Part shown: in pieces, positions 49,546-58,501 of the stretch | Layout of the letters: each line of letters opens with the position of its first letter | Position numbering within the stretch: the first letter of the stretch is position 1 | Source of the DNA: Lancefieldella parvula DSM 20469 | Lineage (GTDB): Bacteria > Actinomycetota > Coriobacteriia > Coriobacteriales > Atopobiaceae | Assembly (NCBI RefSeq): GCF_000024225.1 | Contig: NC_013203.1 | Location: 1,116,001 to 1,180,000, forward strand | Length of the DNA stretch: 64,000 nucleotides | Reading direction: 5' to 3' | Position numbers and translations under genes: made by a program | Notes under the pieces: model-generated | The model's input: the letters and a program-made list of their open reading frames with translations, nothing else | Databases searched by the model: none | Told to the model about the DNA's origin: nothing

Positions 49546-50852
49546 GAAGCCACCTCCTTTTTATTGAGTAATCCTTCTTTTATTGCGCGATTGATAAAAG
49601 AAGGAGTTTTTACAAAAAGCCAACTTCTTTTCTGCACGTCAAACGACACCACCTCTTGTACCTCGATTGATCCTGACGAAGACAAAGAGATTTCTGAAAC
49701 GCTGGTCACATACCGTTTCCCATCAGGAAACCTTTGAGACATAACTATCAAATCAAGTGCAGTTGCTATCTGCTGTTCTATGATTTCTGCAGGTAAGTCC
49801 ATTCCAAAACGAGCCATTAACACTAAGCGCAATATTGCCTCTTGAGCAGTTCCGGCATGCAATGTTGTCAGAGAGCCGTCATGACCTGTATTCATAGCCT
49901 GCAACATATCAATGCACTCTTCGCCTCTTACCTCTCCTACGACAATGCGGTCCGGCCTCATTCGAAGTGCATTTCTCACCAATGATCTAATTGTTATTTC
50001 TCCTGTTCCTTCTATCGAAGCAGGACGAGCTTCTAGCCTGACAACATTTGGATGTGAATCAAACTTAAGCTCTGCTGAGTCCTCAATAGTGACAATTCTT
50101 TCTGACTTTGAAATTTCACATGAAAGTGCATTTAAAAGCGTAGTCTTACCAGATCCCGTGCCGCCAACAACCGCGATTCCCTGTCTGCATTTCACAGCCC
50201 AAGACAAAAACCTTGCAAGCCATTGAGGCAATGATTCCATTTGCACCAGCCGGTCCAAAGAAGTAATTTTTCCGGTAAATCTGCGAATAGTTACTGAAGT
50301 ACCATTCACTGCAACAGGACTTGCCACTGCATTAACACGGTCCCCATTCTCAAGTCGAGCATCAACAATAGGACTCACTCTATCCAGTCTTCTACCTAAT
50401 GGAGATAAGATGCGATCCATAACAATCAAAATCTGTTCTTCCGAGTCAAAGACTGTTTTTGATTCAAATAGCTCACCATTTTTCTCGTAAAACAAATTGT
50501 TGCAGCCATTAATCATGATTTCGGTAACATCTTTATCATTCAGTAGCGGCTGAATTGGACCAAGACCACACACTTCATTAATTACCTGCTCAATTGTTTC
50601 CTCATAGTCAACTGAGCTAAAGAGTTCGTCCTTTTCTTCATTAACAATTGCTTCACAGGTAACTCTTAGTTCATCTCTTACACGATCGATATCACTACCT
50701 GTAATAAGAGAAGAAACCGTGGAAAGTCCTAATCGAGAAACAAGTTTTTCTTTTAACTTCTTTCTGGCCTTCTGAAATAGTTCTTTTTGAAGTTGTGAGT
50801 CATTCTCTTCTTGCGTCTCAATTTGCTTAGCAACGCGTTCAAAGACAAGCAT
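49500..50852 (-). CDS. tadA: TadA/CpaF pilus assembly ATPase
   Basis: This 450-residue secretion ATPase powers Flp pilus assembly. It has Walker A GGTGSGKTTLLNAL (about residue 230), an Asp-box region (VTIEDSAELKF), Walker B RIVVGEVRGEE and a His box (MNTGHDGSLTTLHA). An N-terminal helical domain and the CpaF-specific NDKDVTEIMINGCN are present. It starts one base inside the tadZ stop (TAATG). It is the diagnostic gene for this being a Tad system. Confidence 0.95.
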   Translation of the reverse strand: MLVFERVAKQIETQEENDSQLQKELFQKARKKLKEKLVSRLGLSTVSSLITGSDIDRVRDELRVTCEAIVNEEKDELFSSVDYEETIEQVINEVCGLGPIQPLLNDKDVTEIMINGCNNLFYEKNGELFESKTVFDSEEQILIVMDRILSPLGRRLDRVSPIVDARLENGDRVNAVASPVAVNGTSVTIRRFTGKITSLDRLVQMESLPQWLARFLSWAVKCRQGIAVVGGTGSGKTTLLNALSCEISKSERIVTIEDSAELKFDSHPNVVRLEARPASIEGTGEITIRSLVRNALRMRPDRIVVGEVRGEECIDMLQAMNTGHDGSLTTLHAGTAQEAILRLVLMARFGMDLPAEIIEQQIATALDLIVMSQRFPDGKRYVTSVSEISLSSSGSIEVQEVVSFDVQKRSWLFVKTPSFINRAIKEGLLNKKEVASWMSLLPQSQEVLLE

Positions 50853-52150
50853 TAACCCACTTCCTTCCTCCTATTAAACAAGCTAAATGGCCTTTTCTCA
50901 GAAGTTGCTTGAAGTGCATTTTGAGCCTCACGCAACTGTGGAAGAATACCTAGCTCGTTAAGAAAATGCGCTAGTACAAAGGAAATTGATTGTACAAATG
51001 AGGTTTCTTCTTGTAACAACGTAGAAAGCTTTCCTTGCTGGATTAGCTCTTGAAAGCCTGGTCCTCCTTTAAAAATCCTAAACATCTTTGCTGCCTCAAG
51101 ACCCACCTCAGCTTTTCCAACAGAAAAGTCCTGCTTGGCTTTTGGATTAGCCTTATTTTCGAGTCGGATAATACGCGTTCTTGCCACTCCAAGACGTACT
51201 GCAAGTCCGCTTACTTTTGCCAATGAATTAATGCACGTAAGAGGGTTCTCTGAAACTATAACTAGCCTATCTGCACATTGTGCTGCCTGAGCATAACAAT
51301 CTGTTGATGCTGTCGTGGTATCTACAAGAACCAGATCAACCAAACCAGAAACAGCTTGGAGAAAATTACTCACACAGGGAAATAATGGTTCTGCCATTTC
51401 CGGCTTTACGCAGGGCCCAAATAAATACAAATTTTTATGGACACAAGTTGCCTTTTCAAGTAGGTTTTCTTTTTCTGAAGGGACATCAGCAACAAAATCA
51501 GAGAAATCTTTTGGCTGTCTAATTCCAAGCTTCTCAAATGCATTTCCATAAGACAGGTCAAGATCAACCAATGCCACCTTCAAACCCCAAGATGAAGCAA
51601 GGAGAGCCATCGAAGAAACAATCGTGGTCTTTCCCACTCCTCCTCGTCCTGAAGTAAACGTAAGAATCGGAGCTTTTAAAGTCTTATCAAGAGGAATGAG
51701 AGATTGTAAATAGGAATTTAACTCTTGGATACTGGCAACATAATCTGGAGCTTCTGGTAAAGGCTGAGAAAGCCTGTCAGCCCCATATGATTGATATCCT
51801 CTTCCAACCTTTACCAGATCTCCTAATTCCATAGGGTCAATTACTAAATCGACTCCTGCCTTGGCTGCTCTTGAACGAAGTGATCCAGACGCGCCAGACC
51901 TTACAAGTACCACACAGCGAGCGTTTCCATCTTTAACAATTGCAGCTGCAAGATTTATATCCGAAACATCAGAACCGGTATTACCAATTAATACTGAATA
52001 ATCTTGAGGAGTTGAGTGCGAAACAATCGATCTAAGGGATGCCGCTGAATCAGCAAATTCACACCTATTGTTAATTCCTAGATAACTAAGAATAGCACCA
52101 AGCTCAACGCGTGCATCAAGACCTACGTACACAATCCACTTTTCTAACAT
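50852..52150 (-). CDS. tadZ: TadZ/CpaE-like ParA-family ATPase
   Basis: The 432-residue protein has an N-terminal receiver-like domain (about 1-120) and a C-terminal MinD/ParA ATPase domain with the deviant Walker motif SGRGGVGKTTIVSS and ALVDLDLSYGNAF. TadZ/CpaE proteins place the pilus machine in the cell, often at a pole. Its ATG overlaps the cpaB stop (TAATG), and it precedes tadA, as in most tad loci. Confidence 0.9.
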   Translation of the reverse strand: MLEKWIVYVGLDARVELGAILSYLGINNRCEFADSAASLRSIVSHSTPQDYSVLIGNTGSDVSDINLAAAIVKDGNARCVVLVRSGASGSLRSRAAKAGVDLVIDPMELGDLVKVGRGYQSYGADRLSQPLPEAPDYVASIQELNSYLQSLIPLDKTLKAPILTFTSGRGGVGKTTIVSSMALLASSWGLKVALVDLDLSYGNAFEKLGIRQPKDFSDFVADVPSEKENLLEKATCVHKNLYLFGPCVKPEMAEPLFPCVSNFLQAVSGLVDLVLVDTTTASTDCYAQAAQCADRLVIVSENPLTCINSLAKVSGLAVRLGVARTRIIRLENKANPKAKQDFSVGKAEVGLEAAKMFRIFKGGPGFQELIQQGKLSTLLQEETSFVQSISFVLAHFLNELGILPQLREAQNALQATSEKRPFSLFNRRKEVG

Positions 52151-52977
52151 TACGCTTCACCCCCTGGATTAGTAGACGAATCTGCTTGTGGCGCACTATT
52201 GCTGTCTTGGTCGGCTGTTGGAGAAGCAGGGTTCTCTGGCTGCACATCTTCACTTGCAGATGATGAGTTTGATTGATTCGTCGTGTCAGATAAATCTTTT
52301 GGGTTCTCTTCTTCAACGTAAGAATTGTTGTGTAGTAAGTCCTGAGCGTTAATCTTTGATCCAGGAAGAGTAAATCGAAGCGTTCCTCGAGCGTATGCTG
52401 AGAGCACGGCAGGAACCTGTTCTGGAGTCAATCCGAGCGTTACTGAAGAAGAAGTGTAAAGAGTACCCTCAGCGTCGTCTGACAATACCGAAATGTCCGA
52501 AGCAATACAGGTAATAAGAGAATCAGTAACCTCATATGCCGCAAGCTTTGTACCAGCACTGAGTCTCTCAGCTAATCCGTACTTCTCGCCATGAGAGATA
52601 GTGAGACCGATAAGATTTTCTGGAATAGTAATCTGAGAAGCAACCGATCGTAGATGAAGAGATACAACAGGCATGCCAACTCCAATAACAGATGAGACCG
52701 TACGACCCATAACACTTTCTGGATTAGTAATTGCGCCTTCAGGAATCAAATCTGAAATCCAGCTTTTTACCTGAGTGTTAGAAGATGAGAGGGTTTCTCC
52801 GGGTTCTATTTGTTTAGTAGCTACCAAAATTGAGGTAAGCTCACCACCATATTTTTGTATTGCCTCTGCTCGTGACTTCTCCGCTTCAGCACGGACGCTT
52901 TGTACGTATGCAAAGAAACAAAAACTAGCCAAAAGCGCGCTCAATACAGAAATTAAAATTCTTGTTTTCTTAGTCAC
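52150..52977 (-). CDS. cpaB: CpaB/RcpC-like pilus assembly protein (SAF domain)
   Basis: The 275-residue protein has an N-terminal membrane helix and an external SAF/CpaB domain (VATKQIEPGETLSSSNTQVK, VIGVGMPVVSLHL). It ends in a Ser/Asn/Pro-rich tail, unlike the usual C-terminus, which may reach into the thick wall. The start is GTG at 52977 with GGAGG upstream. It is the first gene of the Tad operon and follows a 303-base non-coding stretch. Confidence 0.85.
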   Translation of the reverse strand: MTKKTRILISVLSALLASFCFFAYVQSVRAEAEKSRAEAIQKYGGELTSILVATKQIEPGETLSSSNTQVKSWISDLIPEGAITNPESVMGRTVSSVIGVGMPVVSLHLRSVASQITIPENLIGLTISHGEKYGLAERLSAGTKLAAYEVTDSLITCIASDISVLSDDAEGTLYTSSSVTLGLTPEQVPAVLSAYARGTLRFTLPGSKINAQDLLHNNSYVEEENPKDLSDTTNQSNSSSASEDVQPENPASPTADQDSNSAPQADSSTNPGGEA

Positions 52978-53280
52978 TATTTATCCTCCCTCCATTTGCG
53001 ATACATCGATTTTGTACTCAACTTGAGAGAAGAAGAGTAAAAACAAAAGATTTACCTGCACAAATATGTCAGACAGCTGACGTGAATCTGTCACAAAGCA
53101 ATAAGTTCACAGGCTGCTGCAGTGACGGAAAAAATAGGTAATTTAAATTTTTATCTAATTTGATATATAAAAATTTTTAGAAAATCATAGTTGCTACATT
53201 TTTCAACCAAGACTTTACCAAGTTGTGAGACAAAAAACACCCTGGATACAGGGTGTTTAGAGGATTTACGCTACTAAAAC
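52978..53280. promoter_or_regulatory. Upstream region of the Tad operon
   Basis: This 303-base A+T-rich gap between rsgA and cpaB carries the rsgA terminator at one end and must contain the Tad operon promoter, but I cannot pick one confidently. The only other structure I see is a dyad, GTCAG (53068-53072) and CTGAC (53077-53081), about 90 bases before cpaB. There is no coding frame here with protein-like features. Confidence 0.5.
53235..53258 (-). terminator. Terminator of rsgA
   Basis: AAACACCCTG (53235-53244) pairs with CAGGGTGTTT (53249-53258) around GATA; on the minus strand it is followed by TTTTTTG, just past the rsgA stop codon. Confidence 0.88.
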
Positions 53281-54465
53281 TTAAAGCACAACATCAGGAT
53301 CAAGTGATTGCTGACTTTCTCGCATTTCTTTTGCCAAAGACAAATATGCCTTTAACTGTGGTTCTGTAATCTGACCCTCATGAAGCGCGTCTTGCACACT
53401 ACAACCAGGCTCATGCGTATGAGTACAGTCCCTAAATTTACACGTCTGAGCGGCCTCAGAGATGTGCGGAAATACCTTCTGCAATCCCCTCTCATGACCC
53501 ACAATAGGTAGGCTTCTAAGGCCCGGTTCATCCACAATAACACCAGCTTCAGGAAGCGCCACCATGCGACGAGCAACTGTTGTGTGACGACCAGCCTTAT
53601 CAGATTCGCGAACTTCTCCCGTTTCAAGCGCCTCATGACCTAACAATGCATTAAGAAGCGTTGATTTACCAGCGCCTGATTCACCAAGTACAATAGCTAT
53701 GGAACCGTAAGGAACAAGGTTTCGAACAGCGTCAATCCCCCACGCGGCTCCAAGATCTTGTGCGGTCTGCGCAAGATCTGCAAGTACATCGGTTTTCTCG
53801 CCCTCAAGTTTAGAAGCTGTTGCAACAATCTTTACCGTAGAGCCAAGAGCTGCAGTGATAGAAGAAATCTCTTGAGCCAAAAGCTCTGGTCCGGCAACAT
53901 CTGATTTAGTAAGCACCACAGCGCAGGCGGCGCCGCAGTCTTTAGAGATAACTGCCGAGCGAACAATGCGATCTACCGAGATGGTCTCTCCATCCAAGGC
54001 CTGCACTACAAGGACAAGGTCAACATTTGCAGCCAAAGTCTGCTTCTGACCACGGGCTCCACCCTTCCAACGAGCAATATCGGTCTCTCGTGGCAAAATG
54101 GCCTCAATGATACCCATATCATGCGACTCTGGAATGCGAGCACATACCCAGTCGCCTACGGCCACCGTAGAGTTCTGGCCCTTAGTCACGCGTGCGGCAA
54201 ACTCGGCGCGAAATACTCCCTGCTCCGAAACAACCGCGGGAAATCCCCTATCCAAGCGGACCACGCAGGCCATAGTCATCATCTGGCGAGAAACCCCTTG
54301 AGCTTCAAGCTCAGATACGACGTCTGTATAAGCCTGCATCTGAGCCGACGATGGAGTCAGCTGTTCAAACGCTGGAACATCCAGCAATGAAGAAAGGGCC
54401 GGCAGTGACCCTTGAGTCCTGCCGGCTCCTAGTTTCTTGGAACTTTTTGTACGCTTAGCGGACAA
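53281..54465 (-). CDS. rsgA: Ribosome small subunit-dependent GTPase A
   Basis: RsgA is a circularly permuted GTPase that matures the 30S subunit. An OB-fold region (VAVGDWVCARIP) precedes the G domain, in which G4 (LTKSDVA) comes before the P-loop LGESGAGKSTLLNAL. The zinc-binding C-terminus CKFRDCTHTHEPGC is intact. TTG at 54465 with GGGAG upstream is the likely start. A long N-terminal extension of about 75 residues precedes the OB fold. It follows the Ca2+-ATPase gene by 14 bases and may be co-transcribed. Confidence 0.94.
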   Translation of the reverse strand: MSAKRTKSSKKLGAGRTQGSLPALSSLLDVPAFEQLTPSSAQMQAYTDVVSELEAQGVSRQMMTMACVVRLDRGFPAVVSEQGVFRAEFAARVTKGQNSTVAVGDWVCARIPESHDMGIIEAILPRETDIARWKGGARGQKQTLAANVDLVLVVQALDGETISVDRIVRSAVISKDCGAACAVVLTKSDVAGPELLAQEISSITAALGSTVKIVATASKLEGEKTDVLADLAQTAQDLGAAWGIDAVRNLVPYGSIAIVLGESGAGKSTLLNALLGHEALETGEVRESDKAGRHTTVARRMVALPEAGVIVDEPGLRSLPIVGHERGLQKVFPHISEAAQTCKFRDCTHTHEPGCSVQDALHEGQITEPQLKAYLSLAKEMRESQQSLDPDVVL

Positions 54466-54479
54466 GAGTGCTCCCTACC

Positions 54480-57164
54480 TTATGCTTTGTTCTTCTGCAC
54501 AGAACGCATAACAGCCTTGTACAGCTCCATCAAAGGAATAATAGATGCAGCTAAAAGCATTGCCATGGCGTACTCTTTAAAACCAATCTCAGCAAAGCCA
54601 AACGCCTGAGAAAGTGGTGTCTCAATAACCACAAAGGTAAGAATCAAAGACATTACAAAGGAGCCCCACAGCCAAATGTTGTGACTAGTTAGCTTGAAGA
54701 TGGAACCACGCAGAGAACGCATGTTGAAGGAGTGGAACATCTCAACCATAGAAAGCGTCAAGAACGCCATGGTCATACCCTCAACGCCAGCCTCTGGGTT
54801 AATAATAACCTGTGAGATATCAAAGGTTCCATACTCAAAGTAGTGACCAATAAAATAGCTGGCAAGGGTGAGAAGAGCAATGATAGAACCTTGAACAAGG
54901 CAGTCAAAGCCAACGCCGCCCGCAAAGATTCCGTCCTTAGGATTACGTGGCTTACGCTTCATGATTCCTGGTTCTGCCTTCTCGGTAGCCATAGCAAGCG
55001 CAGGCAGAGAGTCGGTGATCAGGTTAATCCACAGAAGGTGGGTAGGCTGAAGAATAGTAAAGCCAACTAGGGATGCAATAAAGACGGAAATAACCTCTGC
55101 AAGGTTGGAGCTCAAGAGGAACTGGATGCACTTACGAATGTTGTCGTAGATGCGTCTTCCCTCTTCGCATGCGCTAATGATGGTGGCAAAGTTATCGTCA
55201 GCAAGAACCATATCTGCAACGCCCTTGGTAACGTCGGTACCAGTAATACCCATACCAATACCAATATCAGCACGCTTAATGGAAGGGGCATCGTTAACAC
55301 CGTCGCCAGTCATGGCTGTAACCATGCCCTTCTTGCGCCAAGTATCAACAATGCGAACCTTGTGCTCAGGCTGAACGCGTGCATAAACACCAATTGTCTC
55401 AATACGCTGCTCAAACTCTTCATCAGAAATCTTATCAAGCTGCGCACCCGTAATTGCCTGAGAACGATCAGCAATAATGCCCAGCTCAATTGCAATAGCA
55501 ACGGCTGTATCAATGTGGTCACCCGTAATCATAACGGTGCGCATGCCAGCTTCATGAGCCTCTGCAACAGCGCTCTTAACCTCAGGACGAACCGGATCAA
55601 TCATGCCAGAGAGTCCAACAAAGACCATATCATGCTCTAGGGTAGCTGGATCATAACTTTGAGGAGCTTCTGTTCCCCAATCACGGCGAGCAGACGCCAT
55701 AACGCGAAGAGCCTGATCAGCCATGGACTTGTTCTGAGCCAAAATCTCAGAGCGAGCCTCATCGGTAAGGTCAACAATGCCGTCGCTTGTCATAATCTTG
55801 GTACAACGAGCAAGCACCTCGTCAGGTGCACCCTTAGTGTGCTGTACAACCTTACCAGAACGTGTACGCACCACAACAGACATCATCTTACGAGAAGAAT
55901 CAAAAGGTGCCTCACCAATACGAGGGCGAGAAGAAGCTAAGTCACTTGTGGTGTATCCAAGTTTTGCGGCATCTGCAACAAGAGCTGCCTCAGTTGGCTC
56001 ACCTTTTGCTACCTGCTCTATATCATCCCAAGTAGCATCGGAGCACAGCGCCATGGTACGTACATGTGCGTCAAGATTTTCTGTCTCATGACGAACAACA
56101 GTCATCTTATTCTGAGTCAGAGTACCTGTCTTATCAGAGCAAATAACCTGAGTACAACCAAGGGTCTCAACAGCAGTAAGACGACGAACAATAGCGTGGC
56201 GCTCGCTCATTCTAGTTACGCCCATAGAAAGAACAATAGTAACAACGGCAACAAGGCCCTCTGGGATTGCGGCTACTGCAAGAGAAACTGCAACCATAAA
56301 CGTACTTAAAACAAGGTCAAAATTACCCAGCATCTCAGCGCCGTGCTTGATGAAACCTGTTGCAAAAACAAGCAATGAGATGACAACAACAAGAATAGTT
56401 AGTGTGTGTGAAAGCTTATCAAGAGCAATCTGAAGTGGAGTCTGTCCATCCTCTGCCTGAGCAATTGCGTCTGCAATCTTACCCATCTCGGTGTCCATGC
56501 CTGTTGCAACAACAACTGCACGACCACGGCCATAGACCACAATAGATCCGGAATAGCACATATTCTTTCGATCGCCCAAAGGAATATCATCTGTATCTTC
56601 AGCAAGACTGAGAATCTCAGCGTGTTTCTCGACAGGAACTGATTCACCTGTCAGTGCTGATTCCTCTACCTTCATAGAAGCACTCTCAAGAATGCGACAA
56701 TCAGCGGGAACAGAATCACCTGCCTCAAGCAGAATAATATCGCCCACAACAAGCTCAGTTGAGACAACTGTCTTAAGACGACCATCTCTAATAACCTTAC
56801 TCTGAGCTGCACTCATCTCTTGCAGAGCAGCAAGAGCTTCTTCGGCTTTGCCTTCCTGGACAACACCAAGAACAGAATTGACGACAACGACAAACAGAAT
56901 AATAACGACGTCTGCAACTCCGCCTTCCCCGGTATAAATTCCTTCAGCAGCAGAAATAGCAGCAGCAACAAGAAGCATAATGACCATAGGATCAGCCATC
57001 TGTGCAAAGAACCTTTTAATAATTGATTCTTTTGGCGCTTCTTTAAGCTTATTAAGACCATGAGCCTCAAGACGCGAAACTGCTTCTGCATCAGACAGAC
57101 CAATTTCGGCATCAGTTTTTTGCGCACTGATAACATCAGCCGCACTTGAAAGATATTCTTTCAA
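54480..57164 (-). CDS. SERCA/PMR1-type Ca2+-transporting P-type ATPase
   Basis: The 894-residue ion pump has LTGESVPVEK (actuator), CSDKTGTLTQN (phosphorylation Asp) and TGDGVNDAPSIKRADIG (hinge). The SERCA Ca2+ ligands look conserved: PEGL in helix M4, SSNLAEV in M5 (Asn and Glu) and NLITDSLPA in M6 (Asn and Asp). Together these make Ca2+ the best substrate, with export as the role. Translation starts at TTG 57164 with AGGAGG upstream. The message has a structured leader in which the ribosome-binding site can be masked. Confidence 0.92.
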   Translation of the reverse strand: MKEYLSSAADVISAQKTDAEIGLSDAEAVSRLEAHGLNKLKEAPKESIIKRFFAQMADPMVIMLLVAAAISAAEGIYTGEGGVADVVIILFVVVVNSVLGVVQEGKAEEALAALQEMSAAQSKVIRDGRLKTVVSTELVVGDIILLEAGDSVPADCRILESASMKVEESALTGESVPVEKHAEILSLAEDTDDIPLGDRKNMCYSGSIVVYGRGRAVVVATGMDTEMGKIADAIAQAEDGQTPLQIALDKLSHTLTILVVVISLLVFATGFIKHGAEMLGNFDLVLSTFMVAVSLAVAAIPEGLVAVVTIVLSMGVTRMSERHAIVRRLTAVETLGCTQVICSDKTGTLTQNKMTVVRHETENLDAHVRTMALCSDATWDDIEQVAKGEPTEAALVADAAKLGYTTSDLASSRPRIGEAPFDSSRKMMSVVVRTRSGKVVQHTKGAPDEVLARCTKIMTSDGIVDLTDEARSEILAQNKSMADQALRVMASARRDWGTEAPQSYDPATLEHDMVFVGLSGMIDPVRPEVKSAVAEAHEAGMRTVMITGDHIDTAVAIAIELGIIADRSQAITGAQLDKISDEEFEQRIETIGVYARVQPEHKVRIVDTWRKKGMVTAMTGDGVNDAPSIKRADIGIGMGITGTDVTKGVADMVLADDNFATIISACEEGRRIYDNIRKCIQFLLSSNLAEVISVFIASLVGFTILQPTHLLWINLITDSLPALAMATEKAEPGIMKRKPRNPKDGIFAGGVGFDCLVQGSIIALLTLASYFIGHYFEYGTFDISQVIINPEAGVEGMTMAFLTLSMVEMFHSFNMRSLRGSIFKLTSHNIWLWGSFVMSLILTFVVIETPLSQAFGFAEIGFKEYAMAMLLAASIIPLMELYKAVMRSVQKNKA

Positions 57165-57266
57165 AGTTCCTCCTGGGTTTCTACCTGACAGATTGATGCC
57201 CGATCATAATTCCCCAGGAGAGGGGCAAGGGCTCACCAAGGTTGCCGTGTCAGGACCTTACAACGC
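57165..57266 (-). promoter_or_regulatory. Structured 5' leader of the Ca2+-ATPase mRNA, SD-masking
   Basis: Read on the minus strand, the leader has CCTGACA (57248-57254) pairing perfectly with TGTCAGG (57184-57190), an inner GCCC/GGGC stem and a CCCC/GGGG hairpin. CTCCTGGG (57213-57220) is fully complementary to CCCAGGAG (57170-57177), which contains the SD, so the folded leader and the SD-masking helix can compete for strands. This is riboswitch-like, but I do not recognise a known class; key yybP-ykoY sequence blocks are missing. Confidence 0.5.
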
Positions 57267-57272
57267 CCTATC

Positions 57273-57299
57273 ATTTTACCGTATTCTCTCTTTTTTCAA
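57273..57299 (-). promoter_or_regulatory. Promoter of the Ca2+-ATPase
   Basis: On the minus strand TTGAAA (57294-57299) and TAAAAT (57273-57278) are separated by 15 bases, slightly short. Transcription would begin near 57266, right where the structured leader begins. Confidence 0.5.
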
Positions 57300-57417
57300 A
57301 CATAATAAATATTTCTTAAAACTCCTGTTATGTGGCAAATAATTGTCATACGAGGAGTACAATAGGCGCAGAACATAACAACATAAGCCAAACGTTAGAT
57401 TTGGCAAGGAGGCAGTT

Positions 57418-58422
57418 ATGAAAATTTTGTTTTATGGTGCTCAAAGTTACGACAAAGATTCTTTCAACCTTGAACTTCCAAAGTATCCTGATGTTTCAAT
57501 CGACTACATCGAGTCCAACCTTACACCTATGACCGCGGGCTTTGCCAAGGGTTACGACGCTGTCTGTGCTTTTGTCAACGCAGATGCTTCAATTCTGACT
57601 CTTGAGATTCTTGCAGGCTTTGACGTAAAGCTTTTACTCATGCGTTGTGCTGGATTTGACGCAGTTGACGTTAATGCAGCAAAAGATTTAGGCATTACCG
57701 TAACGCGTGTACCTGCTTACTCTCCTGAGGCAATTGCAGAGCACGCAATGGGTCTTGCGCTTGCTGCTAACCGTCGTATTCACCGCGGTTATAACCGTAT
57801 TCGCGAGAACAACTTCTCACTCGTCGGTCTTGTCGGAGAAACACTGCATGGTAAAACCGCAGGTATTGTTGGCACTGGTCGTATCGGTGCTGCACTTTGC
57901 CGCATCTGCAAGGGCTTTGGTATGCACGTTCTTGGCGCAGATCTCTACCCAAACATGAGTCTTGTAAACGATGAACATGTCGTTGATGAATATGTAAGCT
58001 ATGACGAGCTTTGGGAGCGCGCTGATTTCATTTCTCTTCATGCATTCTTAAATGAAGAGAGCTATCACATGATTAACGATAAAACTATCGGCAAGATGAA
58101 AGATGGTGTTGTCCTCGTCAATACCGCACGTGGTGCCCTTGTCGATACCAAGGCTCTTATTCGTGGCATTCTTTCTGGCAAAATTGGTGCTTGCGGCCTT
58201 GACGTTTATGAAGAGGAAAATCCAAACGTCTATAAGGACCGTGCCGCTGAGGTATTTGACTCAGTCACCTCTACTCTCTGTTCATTCCCTAACGTAGTTA
58301 TGACAAGTCACCAGGCATTCTTTACTCATGAAGCACTCTCTCAAATTGCTCAAGTTACACTTGATAATGCAACTGCTTTTGCTAAGGGCACTGATTACGT
58401 TGATAAAAGTGTGGTTTGCTAA
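57418..58422 (+). CDS. D-lactate dehydrogenase (D-2-hydroxyacid dehydrogenase family)
   Basis: The 334-residue NAD-dependent enzyme reduces pyruvate to D-lactate. The Rossmann motif is GIVGTGRIGAAL, the catalytic Arg is in NTARGALVD, Glu is in DVYEEEN, and the His is in TSHQAFFTHEAL. RCAGFDAVDV and the overall length match the LdhA/D-LDH branch. AAGGAGG precedes the ATG. It is followed by pyk on the same strand, so the two adjacent genes cover PEP to lactate. Confidence 0.9.
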   Translation: MKILFYGAQSYDKDSFNLELPKYPDVSIDYIESNLTPMTAGFAKGYDAVCAFVNADASILTLEILAGFDVKLLLMRCAGFDAVDVNAAKDLGITVTRVPAYSPEAIAEHAMGLALAANRRIHRGYNRIRENNFSLVGLVGETLHGKTAGIVGTGRIGAALCRICKGFGMHVLGADLYPNMSLVNDEHVVDEYVSYDELWERADFISLHAFLNEESYHMINDKTIGKMKDGVVLVNTARGALVDTKALIRGILSGKIGACGLDVYEEENPNVYKDRAAEVFDSVTSTLCSFPNVVMTSHQAFFTHEALSQIAQVTLDNATAFAKGTDYVDKSVVC

Positions 58423-58501
58423 GCACTAGGGAAACAAATGCTCTAAAAACGGTTACTATTGATATTCGAATCTGATTTCAATTCCTACGAAAAGGAGAGA
58501 T

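Noticed and set aside
57165-57299. yybP-ykoY manganese riboswitch upstream of the P-type ATPase
   Set aside because: The conserved GGGGAGTAG block and the paired loop sequences are not present, so only an unclassified structured leader is claimed.
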